Made by a program: the position numbers and the translations under genes | The notes under the pieces: model-generated | The model's database searches: none | Told to the model about the DNA's origin: nothing | What the model saw: the letters and a program-made list of their open reading frames with translations, nothing else | Shown: positions 8,093 through 16,290 of the stretch, piece after piece | Position numbering within the stretch: position 1 is the stretch's first letter | Layout of the letters: each line of letters starts with the position of its first letter | Assembly (NCBI GenBank): GCA_934663655.1 | Contig: CAKUKT010000021.1 | Span: forward strand, 1 to 17,095 | Reading direction: 5' to 3' | Source: an uncultured Victivallaceae bacterium | GTDB lineage: Bacteria > Verrucomicrobiota > Lentisphaeria > Victivallales > Victivallaceae | Length of the DNA: 17,095 nucleotides

Positions 8093-8915
8093 GCCGGGCG
8101 ATTTCAGCCGCCCATTTGCTCTCGTCGGGGGTTTCGAGGATCAAGGGAATGCCGTCGAACCGGGGATCCTTCATAATCCGCTCAAACAGCCGCCATCCCA
8201 GCGTTCCCTCTCCGAGTGAAGCGTGACGGTCAACCCGGCTGCCGAGTTCGTTTTTGGCATCGTTGAGGTGCATTCCCCGGAGATATTCAAACCCGATCAG
8301 CGATGCGAAGCGTTCCCAGGTCTTACAGTATGCCTCCTCATCCCGGAGGTCATACCCGGCGGCGGTGGCATGGCAGGTGTCGATGCACACTCCGACCCGG
8401 CCGGGCCGGTCGGTCAGTTCAAGCATCCGGGCCAGTTGTTCAAAACTGTAGCCGAGGTTGCTCCCCTGACCGGCGGTGTTCTCAAAGACCGCCGTCACCT
8501 CCGGCACCCGGTCCAACGCTTCCTGGACGCTTCCGGCAATCAGCCGCAGACCGGCATCGTCATCCACCTTGCCGAGGTGGCTGCCGGGATGAAAATTCAG
8601 CCGGTCGAGGCCGAGCACCCGGCAGCGTTCCAATTCGTCTTTGAAAGCGTCAATCGCGGCTTTTCGCTTTGCCGCGTCCGGCTGGGCGAGGTTGATCAGA
8701 TAGCTGTCATGCGCCAGAATCATGCCCGGTTCGTAACCGCCGGCGGCGCAATTGGCACGAAATGCGGCGGCACTTTCCGCACTGATCGGCGGTGCATTCC
8801 ACTGACGCTGGTTTTTGGTGAAGAGCGCAAACGCGCCGGCTTCGAGTTCGCGGGCGCGCAGCGGAGCGTTTTCAACTCCGCCGGCGATGCTGACGTGGGC
8901 GCCGATATATTTCAT
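8064..8915 (-). CDS. nfo: Endonuclease IV (deoxyribonuclease IV), AP-site repair
   Basis: This zinc-dependent AP endonuclease (283 residues) cleaves DNA 5' to abasic sites and removes 3' blocking groups in base excision repair. With the ATG at 8915, all nine metal ligands known from E. coli Nfo fall at identical residue numbers: H69, H109, E145, D179, H182, H216, D229, H231 and E261, in motifs such as NFHPGS, VFENTAGQGS, GVCIDTCHA, MHLNDAK and PLILETPDE. This agreement supports the start, as does GGGAGGA (8922-8927) 6 bases upstream. A TTG at 8921 abuts that site and is unlikely. The gene is last in the aconitase-cyclase-HAD-nfo series and starts two bases after the HAD gene stop (TGACCATG). 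Confidence 0.97.
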   Translation of the reverse strand: MKYIGAHVSIAGGVENAPLRARELEAGAFALFTKNQRQWNAPPISAESAAAFRANCAAGGYEPGMILAHDSYLINLAQPDAAKRKAAIDAFKDELERCRVLGLDRLNFHPGSHLGKVDDDAGLRLIAGSVQEALDRVPEVTAVFENTAGQGSNLGYSFEQLARMLELTDRPGRVGVCIDTCHATAAGYDLRDEEAYCKTWERFASLIGFEYLRGMHLNDAKNELGSRVDRHASLGEGTLGWRLFERIMKDPRFDGIPLILETPDESKWAAEIARLKELANNPG

Positions 8916-8917
8916 GG

Positions 8918-9712
8918 TCAATCCTCCCAGAGTTTTTGGAGTTCACCGAGATCACGGCAGGAGAAATCCGGCCGCAACGCTTCGGGAATTGCCGTGTAAT
9001 CGCATCCCGGTGTAATGTGACAGGCCAGAGCTCCTGCGTTACGGGCGACGGCGACATCGGTGGCCAGCCGGTCTCCCGCCATCAACGATTCCGCGGCGGT
9101 CGCACCACGCCGGGCCGCTCCGGCGATCAGCATCCCGGGGTCGGGCTTTCCCAGCACCTTGAGTTTTTTTCCGGTCGCCCGTTCGATACAGGCGGTGATC
9201 GCGCCGCAGTCCACCAGCAGCGTCGGCTGGTCGGTGGGGCAGAAGGGGTCGGGATGAGTGGCGAAACCCGGTATCCCGCGACTGATCAACCAGGAAGCGC
9301 GGCAGAGCCGTTCGTAATCAAGTTGGCGGTCAAAGGCGATGATCACCGCGTCTACCCGATCATCCCGCTGGTCAACCGTGAAGCCGGCGGCGGCGAACTC
9401 CGGAACGATCGCGGGCATGCCGAGCAGGTGAATCCGGCGGATTTCCGGGTGGTACCGGCGCAGAAAATCGATCGTGTAATCGGTCGAAATGTAAAAATCA
9501 TCCTCGCTGCACTCAATCCCCATCGCGCAGAGCCGGGTGACGTACTCCGGTTTGCCGTAACTGGAATTGTTGGACAGAAAGGTTCTCCCGATCCCCCGCC
9601 GTTTCAGAAAATCGAGGAACGGCAGCGTCGTCGGAAACAACGTCGTACCGCGATAGATGGTGTCGTCCATATCCAGAAACACCTGACGCACCCGGGCAAG
9701 TTTTTCGTTCAT
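8918..9712 (-). CDS. HAD-superfamily phosphatase, NagD/4-nitrophenylphosphatase-like (class IIA)
   Basis: This is a 264-residue cytoplasmic HAD hydrolase, probably dephosphorylating a small phosphometabolite. HAD motif I is VFLDMDDTIYRG with nucleophile D14 and acid/base D16. Motif II is FLSNNSS (S47), motif III is K189 in VLGKPDPGML, and motif IV is D214 in LMAGDRLATDVAVA. The KPDPGM and GDRLxTD pattern is typical of the NagD and PGP branch. The C2-type cap lies between about residues 80 and 180. The ATG at 9712 is preferred because AGGAGA (9716-9721) precedes it and the family N-terminus begins here. An in-frame ATG at 9823 overlaps the cyclase stop as ATGA but lacks a ribosome binding site and would add an arginine/lysine-rich, family-foreign extension of 37 residues. 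Substrate is not predictable. Confidence 0.9.
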   Translation of the reverse strand: MNEKLARVRQVFLDMDDTIYRGTTLFPTTLPFLDFLKRRGIGRTFLSNNSSYGKPEYVTRLCAMGIECSEDDFYISTDYTIDFLRRYHPEIRRIHLLGMPAIVPEFAAAGFTVDQRDDRVDAVIIAFDRQLDYERLCRASWLISRGIPGFATHPDPFCPTDQPTLLVDCGAITACIERATGKKLKVLGKPDPGMLIAGAARRGATAAESLMAGDRLATDVAVARNAGALACHITPGCDYTAIPEALRPDFSCRDLGELQKLWED

Positions 9713-9715
9713 GGT

Positions 9716-9721
9716 TCTCCT
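9716..9721 (-). promoter_or_regulatory. Ribosome binding site deciding the HAD phosphatase start
   Basis: AGGAGA on the minus strand, with its AGGAG core 4 bases before the ATG at 9712, is the best ribosome site in the 107-base gap after the cyclase gene. It argues against the in-frame ATG at 9823. Confidence 0.6.
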
Positions 9722-9819
9722 GTCGCAAACGCTTTTCCGGGGGACGGGGATTTTAACTTCATCCTCCCGGCGACGGCCGGACCGAGTGCTCTTCGCGTCA
9801 ACCGGCGTGGTCATTTTCT

Positions 9820-10476
9820 TCATTTTCGTTCGGGAGGGGCGGCCTCTGCAAATTCCGCAACGATCCGGCACGGAGCCTGGGTGACCCCGGGATAGCGGGG
9901 GAAGAGCACGGTCAGTTCCGCCCGGTCGGCACGAAGACGGGCCAGATCGACCGGTTCGCATACTGCGCAGATTCCGGCGGCGAAAAGCCGCAGAAATACC
10001 CCTTCCAGGTTTTTGCTCTCATAAATATCCGAGAGCAGCACCCGGCAGCCGGAGGCGATGATCCACTCGACCGCGTCCATGCCGAGATAGACGCCGCGCC
10101 AGTCGGTGTCGTGAGGATTGCGTCTCCCGAGCGCGTTGAGGATCAATGCCGGGAGACCGGCCGCGCCTCCGGAGGCGGCTTCAAGTTCGGCGGCGCCGAC
10201 CGCGCCGGAGTTGTCGGCGCGGTCAAGATGGATCACCTGGGCCGGCAGTCGGAAGAACTCCTCCACCGCGACATTGTCGGCGCGGCGGCCGTCATCGGTC
10301 TCCGCAATGTGCCCGGGGAAATCGATGTAGCTTCCGGTCATCGACGGGAAGCCGAAGTCATACAGAACCCCGGTATATGTGGTGTTTCCGGATTCGAGAC
10401 GCCGTTCCTGTCGCCCGACCGCGACCGGTTCGCCGAACTCCAGTACGAAATCCCGGGTGAGATCGATCACCGCCAT
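9820..10476 (-). CDS. Cyclase family (kynurenine formamidase-like) protein with degenerate metal motif
   Basis: This 218-residue protein resembles the metal-dependent cyclase/KynB amidohydrolase family. Family traits are the early DLT (residues 5-7), the region around 46-56, YLGMDAVEW (130-138) and YESKNLEG (152-159). The family's metal signature HxGTHxDxPxH is here MTGSYIDFPGH (46-56): the first and second histidines are replaced by M46 and Y50, while D52, P54 and H56 remain. If the alignment is right, ordinary zinc-dependent formamidase activity is doubtful. It may bind another metal, use a different chemistry, or be non-enzymatic. The gene lies 29 bases after the aconitase gene. AGGAG about 9 bases upstream supports the ATG at 10476. 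No tryptophan-catabolism genes are nearby. Confidence 0.72.
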   Translation of the reverse strand: MAVIDLTRDFVLEFGEPVAVGRQERRLESGNTTYTGVLYDFGFPSMTGSYIDFPGHIAETDDGRRADNVAVEEFFRLPAQVIHLDRADNSGAVGAAELEAASGGAAGLPALILNALGRRNPHDTDWRGVYLGMDAVEWIIASGCRVLLSDIYESKNLEGVFLRLFAAGICAVCEPVDLARLRADRAELTVLFPRYPGVTQAPCRIVAEFAEAAPPERK

Positions 10477-10505
10477 CCTGAACCACTCCTCTGGAAAAAC
10501 TGCTT

Positions 10506-12443
10506 TCAGCAGTTGAGCCGACCACCGGCCAGGACAATTTTCAGTTCATCCGGCGACAGCGTCTGATTGAAGGTGATTTCACGCTCCTCTCCGGCGGCGG
10601 TTCTGAGGGTTGCCGTCACCGGTTTGCCCGGCGCAAGTTGCGAACGAAGGCCGGTGAAAAGCAACGTGTCGTTTTCGTTGAGCCGGTCGTAGTCGGCCGG
10701 ATCGGCGAAGGTCAACGGCAGAATGCCGAAATTGATCAGATTGGCGCGATGAATACGTTCAATGGCCAACGCCGCCACGACCTTGATGCCGAGGTACATC
10801 GGACAGATCGCCGCATGTTCGCGGCTTGAACCCTGACCGTAGCTGTCCCGGCCGATGATGACGCCGGCGCGTCCGGAATCCCGCACTGCCGCAGCACGTT
10901 CGGCAAAGGTGGGCCGTCCGGGCTCGTTGAAACACTCGAACACCACCCGCGAATAGGCGGGAATATTGCTGCGGAGCTTCAGATGCACTCCCGCCGGCAT
11001 GATATGGTCGGTCGTAATCTTGTCGCCGACCTTTATCACCACGACGCCGTCAAGATAATCCGGCAGCGGCTGGTTTTTCGGCGGTTCGCCGATGGTCGGC
11101 TTGCGGATGATCTCCGTTCCCGCCGCCGGCTGCTGGAACAGCGCGTCATTGATGAGGAAACGTTCCGGTTCAACCACCTCCGGCGGAGCGAAGCCGAGCC
11201 GCCGCGGATCGGTGAAATGTCCGGTCAATGCCGCCGCCACCGCGCTTTCGGGACTGACCAGATAGGATTGATCGCCCTTCGTGCCGGTTCGACCGGCGAA
11301 ATTGCGGTTGAACGTTCGCACCGTGACCGTGTCATTGGCCGGACTCTGCCCCTGACCGATACAGGGACCGCAGCCGACTTCGAGAATGCGGGCCCCCGCC
11401 GTCACCAGGTCGGCCAGCATCCCGTTTTCCGCCAGCATCGCCAGCACCTGGCGGCTGCCGGGAGCAATACCGAGAGTCACGTTGGGGGAGATCCGGCGTC
11501 CCTTGAGCACTCCGGCCACCAGCGCCAGATCCCGGTAGCCGCCGTTGGTACAACTGCCGATCAGCACCTGATCGACGGCGATCTCCTCCAGTTCGGAAAT
11601 CGGCCGGATGTTGTCCGGACTTGACGGACAGGCCGCCAGCGGTACGATTTCGCTGAGATTGATGTCGATCACCCGGTCATATTCGGCTTCGGGGTCGGCG
11701 GCAAGTTCGACAAACGCCTCCTCGCGACCCTGGCGGCGCAGAAATTCCCGCGTCGTCCGGTCGGAAGGAAAGATACTGGTGGTGACACCGAGTTCCGCGC
11801 CCATGTTGGTGATCGTCGAACGCTGCGGTACCGGCAGGGTTTCCACGCCCGGACCGAAATATTCGACGATGGCGCCGACATTGCCTTTGGTGGTGAGAAT
11901 CGAAAGCAGCTTGAGAATCACATCCTTGGCCGCGCACCAGGGGGAGAGACGTCCGGTCAGCCGCACTCCGATCACCCGCGGATAGGGGATCCGGAAGGGC
12001 TTTCCCGCCATCGCCAGCGCCACATCCAGACCGCCGGCGCCGATGGCGAGCATGCCGATGCCGCCGCCGGTCGGCGTGTGAGAATCCGAACCGATCAGCG
12101 TTTTGCCCGGAACTCCAAAGCGTTCAAGGTGCAGCTGATGGCAGATGCCGTTGCCGGGTGGAGAGAACACCACGCCCTTCGCCGCGGCGACACTCTGCAG
12201 ATAGAGGTGGTCATTGCGGTTCTCCGGGCCGTTCTGCATCATGTTGTGGTCGACGTAGGAGACCGACAGTTCGGTTTTAACCTTCGGAACTCCCATCGCT
12301 TCCAGTTCAAGATATGCCATGGTGCCGGTGGCATCCTGGGTGAGGGTCTGATCGATGCGGATCATCACCGGTTCGCCGGGAACGGGGGTGCCTTCCGCCA
12401 GATGGGCGGCGATGATTTTCTGAACAAGTGTGCCTTTCGCCAT
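10506..12443 (-). CDS. Aconitate hydratase, Aquifex-type
   Basis: This is a 645-residue [4Fe-4S] hydro-lyase, most likely interconverting citrate and isocitrate. It is much shorter than the roughly 890-residue AcnA and fits the compact 'Aquifex-type' aconitase group. Cluster ligands are C298 in IGSCTNGG and C358/C361 in GCGPCIGQG. Substrate-binding motifs include SYVDHN (62-67), IGSDSHTPTGGG (117-128) and, in the C-terminal swivel domain, GDKITTDHIMPAG (473-485) and GRDSYGQGSSREHAA (531-545). The large and swivel domains are in one chain, unlike LeuCD. Related enzymes act on homocitrate or methylcitrate, so substrate assignment rests on family likeness. GCAGGAG lies about 10 bases before the ATG. 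A dedicated promoter is found about 50 bases upstream. Confidence 0.92.
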   Translation of the reverse strand: MAKGTLVQKIIAAHLAEGTPVPGEPVMIRIDQTLTQDATGTMAYLELEAMGVPKVKTELSVSYVDHNMMQNGPENRNDHLYLQSVAAAKGVVFSPPGNGICHQLHLERFGVPGKTLIGSDSHTPTGGGIGMLAIGAGGLDVALAMAGKPFRIPYPRVIGVRLTGRLSPWCAAKDVILKLLSILTTKGNVGAIVEYFGPGVETLPVPQRSTITNMGAELGVTTSIFPSDRTTREFLRRQGREEAFVELAADPEAEYDRVIDINLSEIVPLAACPSSPDNIRPISELEEIAVDQVLIGSCTNGGYRDLALVAGVLKGRRISPNVTLGIAPGSRQVLAMLAENGMLADLVTAGARILEVGCGPCIGQGQSPANDTVTVRTFNRNFAGRTGTKGDQSYLVSPESAVAAALTGHFTDPRRLGFAPPEVVEPERFLINDALFQQPAAGTEIIRKPTIGEPPKNQPLPDYLDGVVVIKVGDKITTDHIMPAGVHLKLRSNIPAYSRVVFECFNEPGRPTFAERAAAVRDSGRAGVIIGRDSYGQGSSREHAAICPMYLGIKVVAALAIERIHRANLINFGILPLTFADPADYDRLNENDTLLFTGLRSQLAPGKPVTATLRTAAGEEREITFNQTLSPDELKIVLAGGRLNC

Positions 12444-12493
12444 TGCTGTGCGACTCCTGCTGAATTAAATGAAAATAGTCCAGTTCATCTTAC

Positions 12494-12522
12494 AATATAC
12501 CACCGGATTGCCTTTTTTGCCA
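12494..12522 (-). promoter_or_regulatory. Sigma70-like promoter for the aconitase cluster
   Basis: On the minus strand TGGCAA (12522-12517), 17 bases, then TATATT (12499-12494) preceded by GG. The -35 is weak, but the -10 and spacing match the thioesterase and recF promoters. Predicted transcription starts near 12487, giving a leader of about 44 bases. The remainder of the 136-base gap holds no gene. Confidence 0.6.
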
Positions 12523-12579
12523 CAGCCGGATTCCGCATCCCGCGGATAAAGTCACCCGTTTCGCCGGGATGGTAACGAG

Positions 12580-13329
12580 TCAGAATTTCATGAAGCGGGG
12601 ATCGAGCAGGTGTGCCGCCTCCAGCCGGGAGAGCGAATGACGGATGTTGCCGCGCACCCCCGGAATGCGGTTTTCGAGTTCATCAACCAGCCTGCCGAAA
12701 GCGGCCCGGTCGCCCGCCTCCACCTGCCCGGCGTATTTGCAGGCTCCGGCCGCCGGCAGGTCAAATTCCGCCGCACAAGTCCGGATCAGCGACTCCGGCG
12801 CGAGCGCCAGCGGACGGATCACCCGCGGATGATCCGGAGCATCCGGCGCGACGTTGGGCGCCATGGTGGTCACCCCCTGACCCCGGCATAAACTCATCAG
12901 AAACGAAGTGATGATGTCGTCCAGATGCTGACCGAGCGCCAGCTTGCCGCACCCGGATTCGGCGGCCAGCCGGTAGAGATGGCCGCGCCGCAGCCGGGAA
13001 CAGAGCACACAGGGTGATTCTTCAAAACTCCGTTCCCGTAAAATCGCGGGGATGTCGAGCGACGCCACCCGGTGTTCCCAGCCGCGCTCCCGGCAGTAAC
13101 GGCCGATCTCCGCCGTTCCGAAATCCGCAAATCCGGGATCAAAGGTACCTGCAATCAATTCAAATTCAACCGGCGCACGCTTTCTCAGCGCGTCGAGCAC
13201 CTCCATCAGCACGAAACTGTCCTTGCCGCCGGAAAGCGCGACCAGGATCCGATCTCCCGCCTCAATCATCCGATAGCGGGAAATCGCTTCTCCTGTCAGC
13301 CGTTTGAGCTTGTTGAAATCCGATCCCAT
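12580..13329 (-). CDS. ttcA: TtcA-like tRNA 2-thiocytidine synthetase (PP-loop ATPase)
   Basis: This 249-residue cytoplasmic enzyme of the TtcA/TuaA PP-loop group is predicted to activate tRNA cytidine 32 with ATP and insert sulfur. The PP-loop SGGKDS is at residues 33-38. The paired cysteines C107 and C110 in SPCVLCSRLRRG, with C197 in AGACKYAG, correspond to the three cysteines that hold the [4Fe-4S] cluster in this family. GQHLDDI (133-139) is the second family motif. It is somewhat shorter than E. coli TtcA (about 310 residues). The ATG at 13329 has no obvious Shine-Dalgarno site. The gene lies 40 bases after the PHP gene and is probably the last of the recF cluster. A general PP-loop thiolase acting on another tRNA base cannot be excluded. 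Confidence 0.85.
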   Translation of the reverse strand: MGSDFNKLKRLTGEAISRYRMIEAGDRILVALSGGKDSFVLMEVLDALRKRAPVEFELIAGTFDPGFADFGTAEIGRYCRERGWEHRVASLDIPAILRERSFEESPCVLCSRLRRGHLYRLAAESGCGKLALGQHLDDIITSFLMSLCRGQGVTTMAPNVAPDAPDHPRVIRPLALAPESLIRTCAAEFDLPAAGACKYAGQVEAGDRAAFGRLVDELENRIPGVRGNIRHSLSRLEAAHLLDPRFMKF

Positions 13330-13369
13330 GATTAAATTGCGCCGTTACCATCCGGCTTCAGCAGGATTT

Positions 13370-14206
13370 TCATGCCAGTCCGTCACGGGAGATCACGAAG
13401 TCCGGGAGGGTCGGCACCACTCCGCACCGGGCGGCGAAATCCATCGCTTCGTCAAGTCCGGCTCCCACATCGGCGGGAAGATGGGCGTCGGTGCCGATCA
13501 TCACCCGCGCACCGCATTCGGCGGCCAGCTCCCAGAAGGGGCGCCACGGGTACTGGGGACGCGGAGGATTATCGAAGCAGCTCAGCGGTCGCCGCAGGCC
13601 GTAGGTATTGATTTCCAGCTGCACATTGCAGCTCCGGGCCGCTTCGATCAGTTCCTTTGACATCGCCCGGATTTCCGGGGTCCATTCCGGAGTTTTCCGG
13701 GCCCAGAGATCCGGATGGGCGACACAGTCGAATTGTCCGGAGGTGATAAGTTCGATGGTCGCTTCCACATACCGGCGCACCGTGGCGGCATCGAAAACCC
13801 CCTCCCGGCTCCAGAGCGACGTTTCCGGTCGGTTCGGCGAGAGAAAGTGAACCCCGCCGATAAGGTAGTCCAGGCGGCGGCGCTCCCGGAACTCCTCCCG
13901 ATAGAACTCCGGACCGAGTTCCGGCCGAAATTCCGCTTCAAGGCCGACGAAAATTTCCAGCTGTCCCCGGAACTTCTCGCGGGCGGCGATCACTTCGTCA
14001 AGATAGTCGTCCAACTCCTCCCAGCTCATGCGCACGTCACCGTGAAAATCATTGCCGGGAAAGGGCATGTGATCAGAGAACCCCAGCCGGGTAATTTTTG
14101 TCCCCTCCACCGCCTGGCGACAGTAATCCTCCACCTTTCCCTGCGCGTGTTTGCAGCGACCGGTATGGGTATGAAAATTCATCCGCCGGAAATCTGCCTC
14201 AATCAT
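13370..14206 (-). CDS. PHP-domain phosphatase, histidinol-phosphatase (HisK)-like
   Basis: This is a 278-residue PHP-superfamily metal-dependent phosphoesterase. Metal-binding motifs appear in order: HTH (12-14) in NFHTHTGRCKHAQG, SDH (44-46), E90 in GLEAEF, H120 in GGVHF, H164 in CVAHPD, and D240/H242 in IGTDAH. The arrangement, including the H-A-Q-G tail of the first motif, fits the histidinol-phosphatase branch that performs the dephosphorylation step before histidinol dehydrogenase. No other his genes are in the window, so another phosphoester substrate is possible. The ATG at 14206 is chosen because AAGGAG lies 9 bases upstream; in-frame ATGs at 14215 and 14212 sit on or too near that site, and a TTG at 14266 has no support. 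Spacing to the aldo/keto reductase is 94 bases. Confidence 0.87.
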   Translation of the reverse strand: MIEADFRRMNFHTHTGRCKHAQGKVEDYCRQAVEGTKITRLGFSDHMPFPGNDFHGDVRMSWEELDDYLDEVIAAREKFRGQLEIFVGLEAEFRPELGPEFYREEFRERRRLDYLIGGVHFLSPNRPETSLWSREGVFDAATVRRYVEATIELITSGQFDCVAHPDLWARKTPEWTPEIRAMSKELIEAARSCNVQLEINTYGLRRPLSCFDNPPRPQYPWRPFWELAAECGARVMIGTDAHLPADVGAGLDEAMDFAARCGVVPTLPDFVISRDGLA

Positions 14207-14215
14207 TTTCATCAT

Positions 14216-14221
14216 CTCCTT
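14216..14221 (-). promoter_or_regulatory. Ribosome binding site deciding the PHP phosphatase start
   Basis: AAGGAG on the minus strand is followed by ATG ATG AAA ATG. Nine bases of spacing point to the last ATG (14206) rather than the first two. Confidence 0.65.
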
Positions 14222-14300
14222 TGCCGCGTTCCCGGTTCCGCTTTGTCCCGGGGCGCTTATTTCCAAGAAACCGTGTCGGCCGCGGCCGAAAAAACTCTTT

Positions 14301-15155
14301 TCATATCAGCGGTACCGCCGGTGAAATTAGCTGCTGCCCCGGAAACTCCCGGCGCAGACGTTCGATCTCCTCCGCCGGCAGGATAAATTCGGCGGCGGCG
14401 AGGTTTTCCGCGAAATGCGCCGGATTGCGCATCGCGGTAACGGCGGTCATATTTTCCTGGCTGAGCACGAAACTCAACGCAATCTGCATCGGCGTCATTC
14501 CGAAGCGGTCGGCGATTTCCCGGAGCAGCGGACAGTCGGAAGGCAGATCCCGCAGCGGTCGCCAGGCCTCAAATATCATATCGTGTTCACGGCAGTAAGC
14601 GGGCAGTCCCGCCGCCTCGGCTTCGCGCACCACCAGGCTGTAGTGAAGCTGATTGAGCACCACCTGAGCCGTGGAGAATTTCCGCACTTCCTCGAGCCGG
14701 GAGATCGAAAAGTTGCTCACGCCGATGTTGCGGATCAGCCCGCGCCGGTGCAGGTGGTTCAGCGCTTCCACGCTTTCCTCCACCGGCACCTCCGGCGCCA
14801 CCTGGTGGATGAGGTAGAGATCGAGATACTCAACCCCGAGCCGACGCAGGGAATTTTCGCAGGCAAGTTCGAGATCCGCCCGGTGCAGATGGGTTTTCCA
14901 CACCTTCGAGGTCAGAAACAACTTCTCCCGCGGAAATCCCCGGATTGCCCGGCCGACCAGCTCCTCCGAATGTCCGGCCGCGTACATCTCCGCAGTATCT
15001 ATCCGGGTAAAACCCGCTTCAATGGCAGCCCGGATCACCGCCGCCAGTTTCCCGTCGTCCGCGGCAGTGTCGCGTTCGGCGCGGCCGCCGGTTCCCCAGG
15101 TGCCGAGCCCCAGCACCGGAAGCTGGAAACCGGATTTAATTTTTTTGATTCTCAT
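14301..15155 (-). CDS. Aldo/keto reductase
   Basis: This 284-residue NAD(P)H-dependent oxidoreductase has the AKR (beta/alpha)8 fold. The catalytic tetrad is visible: D53 and Y58 in RIDTAEMYAAG, K84 in LTSKVW and H117 in LYLIHQ. Cofactor-contacting motifs include GVSNFS (about 144-149) and, toward the C-terminus, the LSFVLSQ/AMRNP region, where the usual 'IPG' segment is replaced by AMRNPAHFAENL. The substrate (an aldehyde, ketone or sugar) cannot be deduced. Its ATG overlaps the recF stop in ATGA at 15155-15152, so it is likely translationally coupled to recF. This pairing has no obvious functional reason and probably reflects compact gene packing. Confidence 0.92.
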   Translation of the reverse strand: MRIKKIKSGFQLPVLGLGTWGTGGRAERDTAADDGKLAAVIRAAIEAGFTRIDTAEMYAAGHSEELVGRAIRGFPREKLFLTSKVWKTHLHRADLELACENSLRRLGVEYLDLYLIHQVAPEVPVEESVEALNHLHRRGLIRNIGVSNFSISRLEEVRKFSTAQVVLNQLHYSLVVREAEAAGLPAYCREHDMIFEAWRPLRDLPSDCPLLREIADRFGMTPMQIALSFVLSQENMTAVTAMRNPAHFAENLAAAEFILPAEEIERLRREFPGQQLISPAVPLI

Positions 15156-16261
15156 GATGATATCTGCTTCTCCCCGGATTCAGGTTCCGGTTCCCTCGTT
15201 TTCCCCGGTGTCGGCGCCAGCCGGATCACCTCCGCTCCGCGCAACCCGGGGTAATCCGGAACCTCGGTGAAAGTATAAAAACGCTGATCGGCAGCGGCGA
15301 TGACGGAGAAAAAAAGTTCCCGGTTGGTCGCGTCCAGTTCGCCGGTGACATCATCGGCGAGCACGGCCACCCGGGCGGAAGAGTTGCCGCGGATCACGGA
15401 AAACTCCGCCAGTTTGAGCAGCAGCGTCGCCAGCCGCAGCTGACCGGTCGAACCGAAGCCGCGCAGTCGCCGGCCATTGAGCATAAATTCAAAATCATCC
15501 CGCTGTGGACCGGAACCGGTAATGCCGCGCAGCAGATCCTTTTCCCGTTCCGCGGCGAGACGTTTCAAATGGGTTTCGGCATCGGCTCCGGCATCCGGCG
15601 CGTAACGAACCCCGAACTGCGCCTTGTCGCCAAGCAACCGGTTGACTTCGTTTTCCACGGTTCGCGCATAGCGTTCCCGGGCGGATACGATAACCGGCAG
15701 CATCGATGCCAGTTCCGGTTCAAAGGCCCGGATCGCCGCGATCCGCTGCGGCGCGCTGCTCTTCAAGGCCCGGTTGCGTTGCGACAGCGCCCGGTCGTAG
15801 CGCGACAGCGCACTGAGGTAACCGGGATCCACCGCCGAGATCATCATGTCGAAATAACGGCGACGACAGCCGGCGCTGCCGGCCGCCAGTTCCCGATCTT
15901 CCGGCGCAAACACCACCGTGCGGAACTCCCGGATAAATTCGCTGGCGCGGGAGATCCGTCGGCCGTCGATGAAAAGTTCGCGGGGCGCGGTCCGGTAGTC
16001 GCGTACCAGGAGTTCCTCCGGATATCTTCCGGTGTCAATCCGGCCGCGCAGCGTAAAACCCTTTTCCCCGATCCGCACCGTTTCCCGGATCCCGGCTCCG
16101 CGGAATGAACGCAGAATCGAAAGGATGCCGATACTTTCAAGCAGATTGCTTTTGCCGGAACCATTCGGACCGATCAGCAGCACGTCATTTCCGGAAAAAC
16201 GGAACTCCGCTCGTTCAAAATTGCGGAAATTATCCAGAGATAATTCGGTTATCAGCGGCAT
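15152..16261 (-). CDS. recF: DNA replication and repair protein RecF
   Basis: This 369-residue SMC-like ABC ATPase binds gapped DNA and helps RecOR load RecA at single-stranded gaps. Walker A is GPNGSGKS at 31-38, the family 'NFRNF' lies at 11-15, GPQRDDF is at 251-257, the ABC signature region is FGSTGQLRLATLLLKLAEF (269-287), and Walker B with D-loop is VAVLADDVTGELD (298-310). ATG 16261 is chosen because GAGGA lies 4 bases upstream and PLITELSLDNFRNF is the family beginning. An in-frame ATG at 16282 lies only 8 bases after the -10 box and would be leaderless. The gene is not beside dnaA, dnaN or gyrB here. It heads the recF-AKR-PHP-ttcA cluster and overlaps the reductase gene by 4 bases. 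Confidence 0.94.
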   Translation of the reverse strand: MPLITELSLDNFRNFERAEFRFSGNDVLLIGPNGSGKSNLLESIGILSILRSFRGAGIRETVRIGEKGFTLRGRIDTGRYPEELLVRDYRTAPRELFIDGRRISRASEFIREFRTVVFAPEDRELAAGSAGCRRRYFDMMISAVDPGYLSALSRYDRALSQRNRALKSSAPQRIAAIRAFEPELASMLPVIVSARERYARTVENEVNRLLGDKAQFGVRYAPDAGADAETHLKRLAAEREKDLLRGITGSGPQRDDFEFMLNGRRLRGFGSTGQLRLATLLLKLAEFSVIRGNSSARVAVLADDVTGELDATNRELFFSVIAAADQRFYTFTEVPDYPGLRGAEVIRLAPTPGKTREPEPESGEKQISS

Positions 16262-16290
16262 GGGATCCTCGGGGTTCAGCATTTCAAGAT

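Noticed and set aside
12540..12576. CATCCCG...CGGGATG inverted repeat after ttcA
   Set aside because: A 7-bp stem with a loop of about 22 bases and no T-run; too weak to call a terminator, though it lies between ttcA and the aconitase promoter.
14276..14289. Perfect 14-base palindrome TCGGCCGCGGCCGA next to an A/T run
   Set aside because: On the strand of the surrounding genes the T-run comes before the hairpin, not after it, so it is not an intrinsic terminator. A G+C-rich palindrome of this size can arise by chance here.
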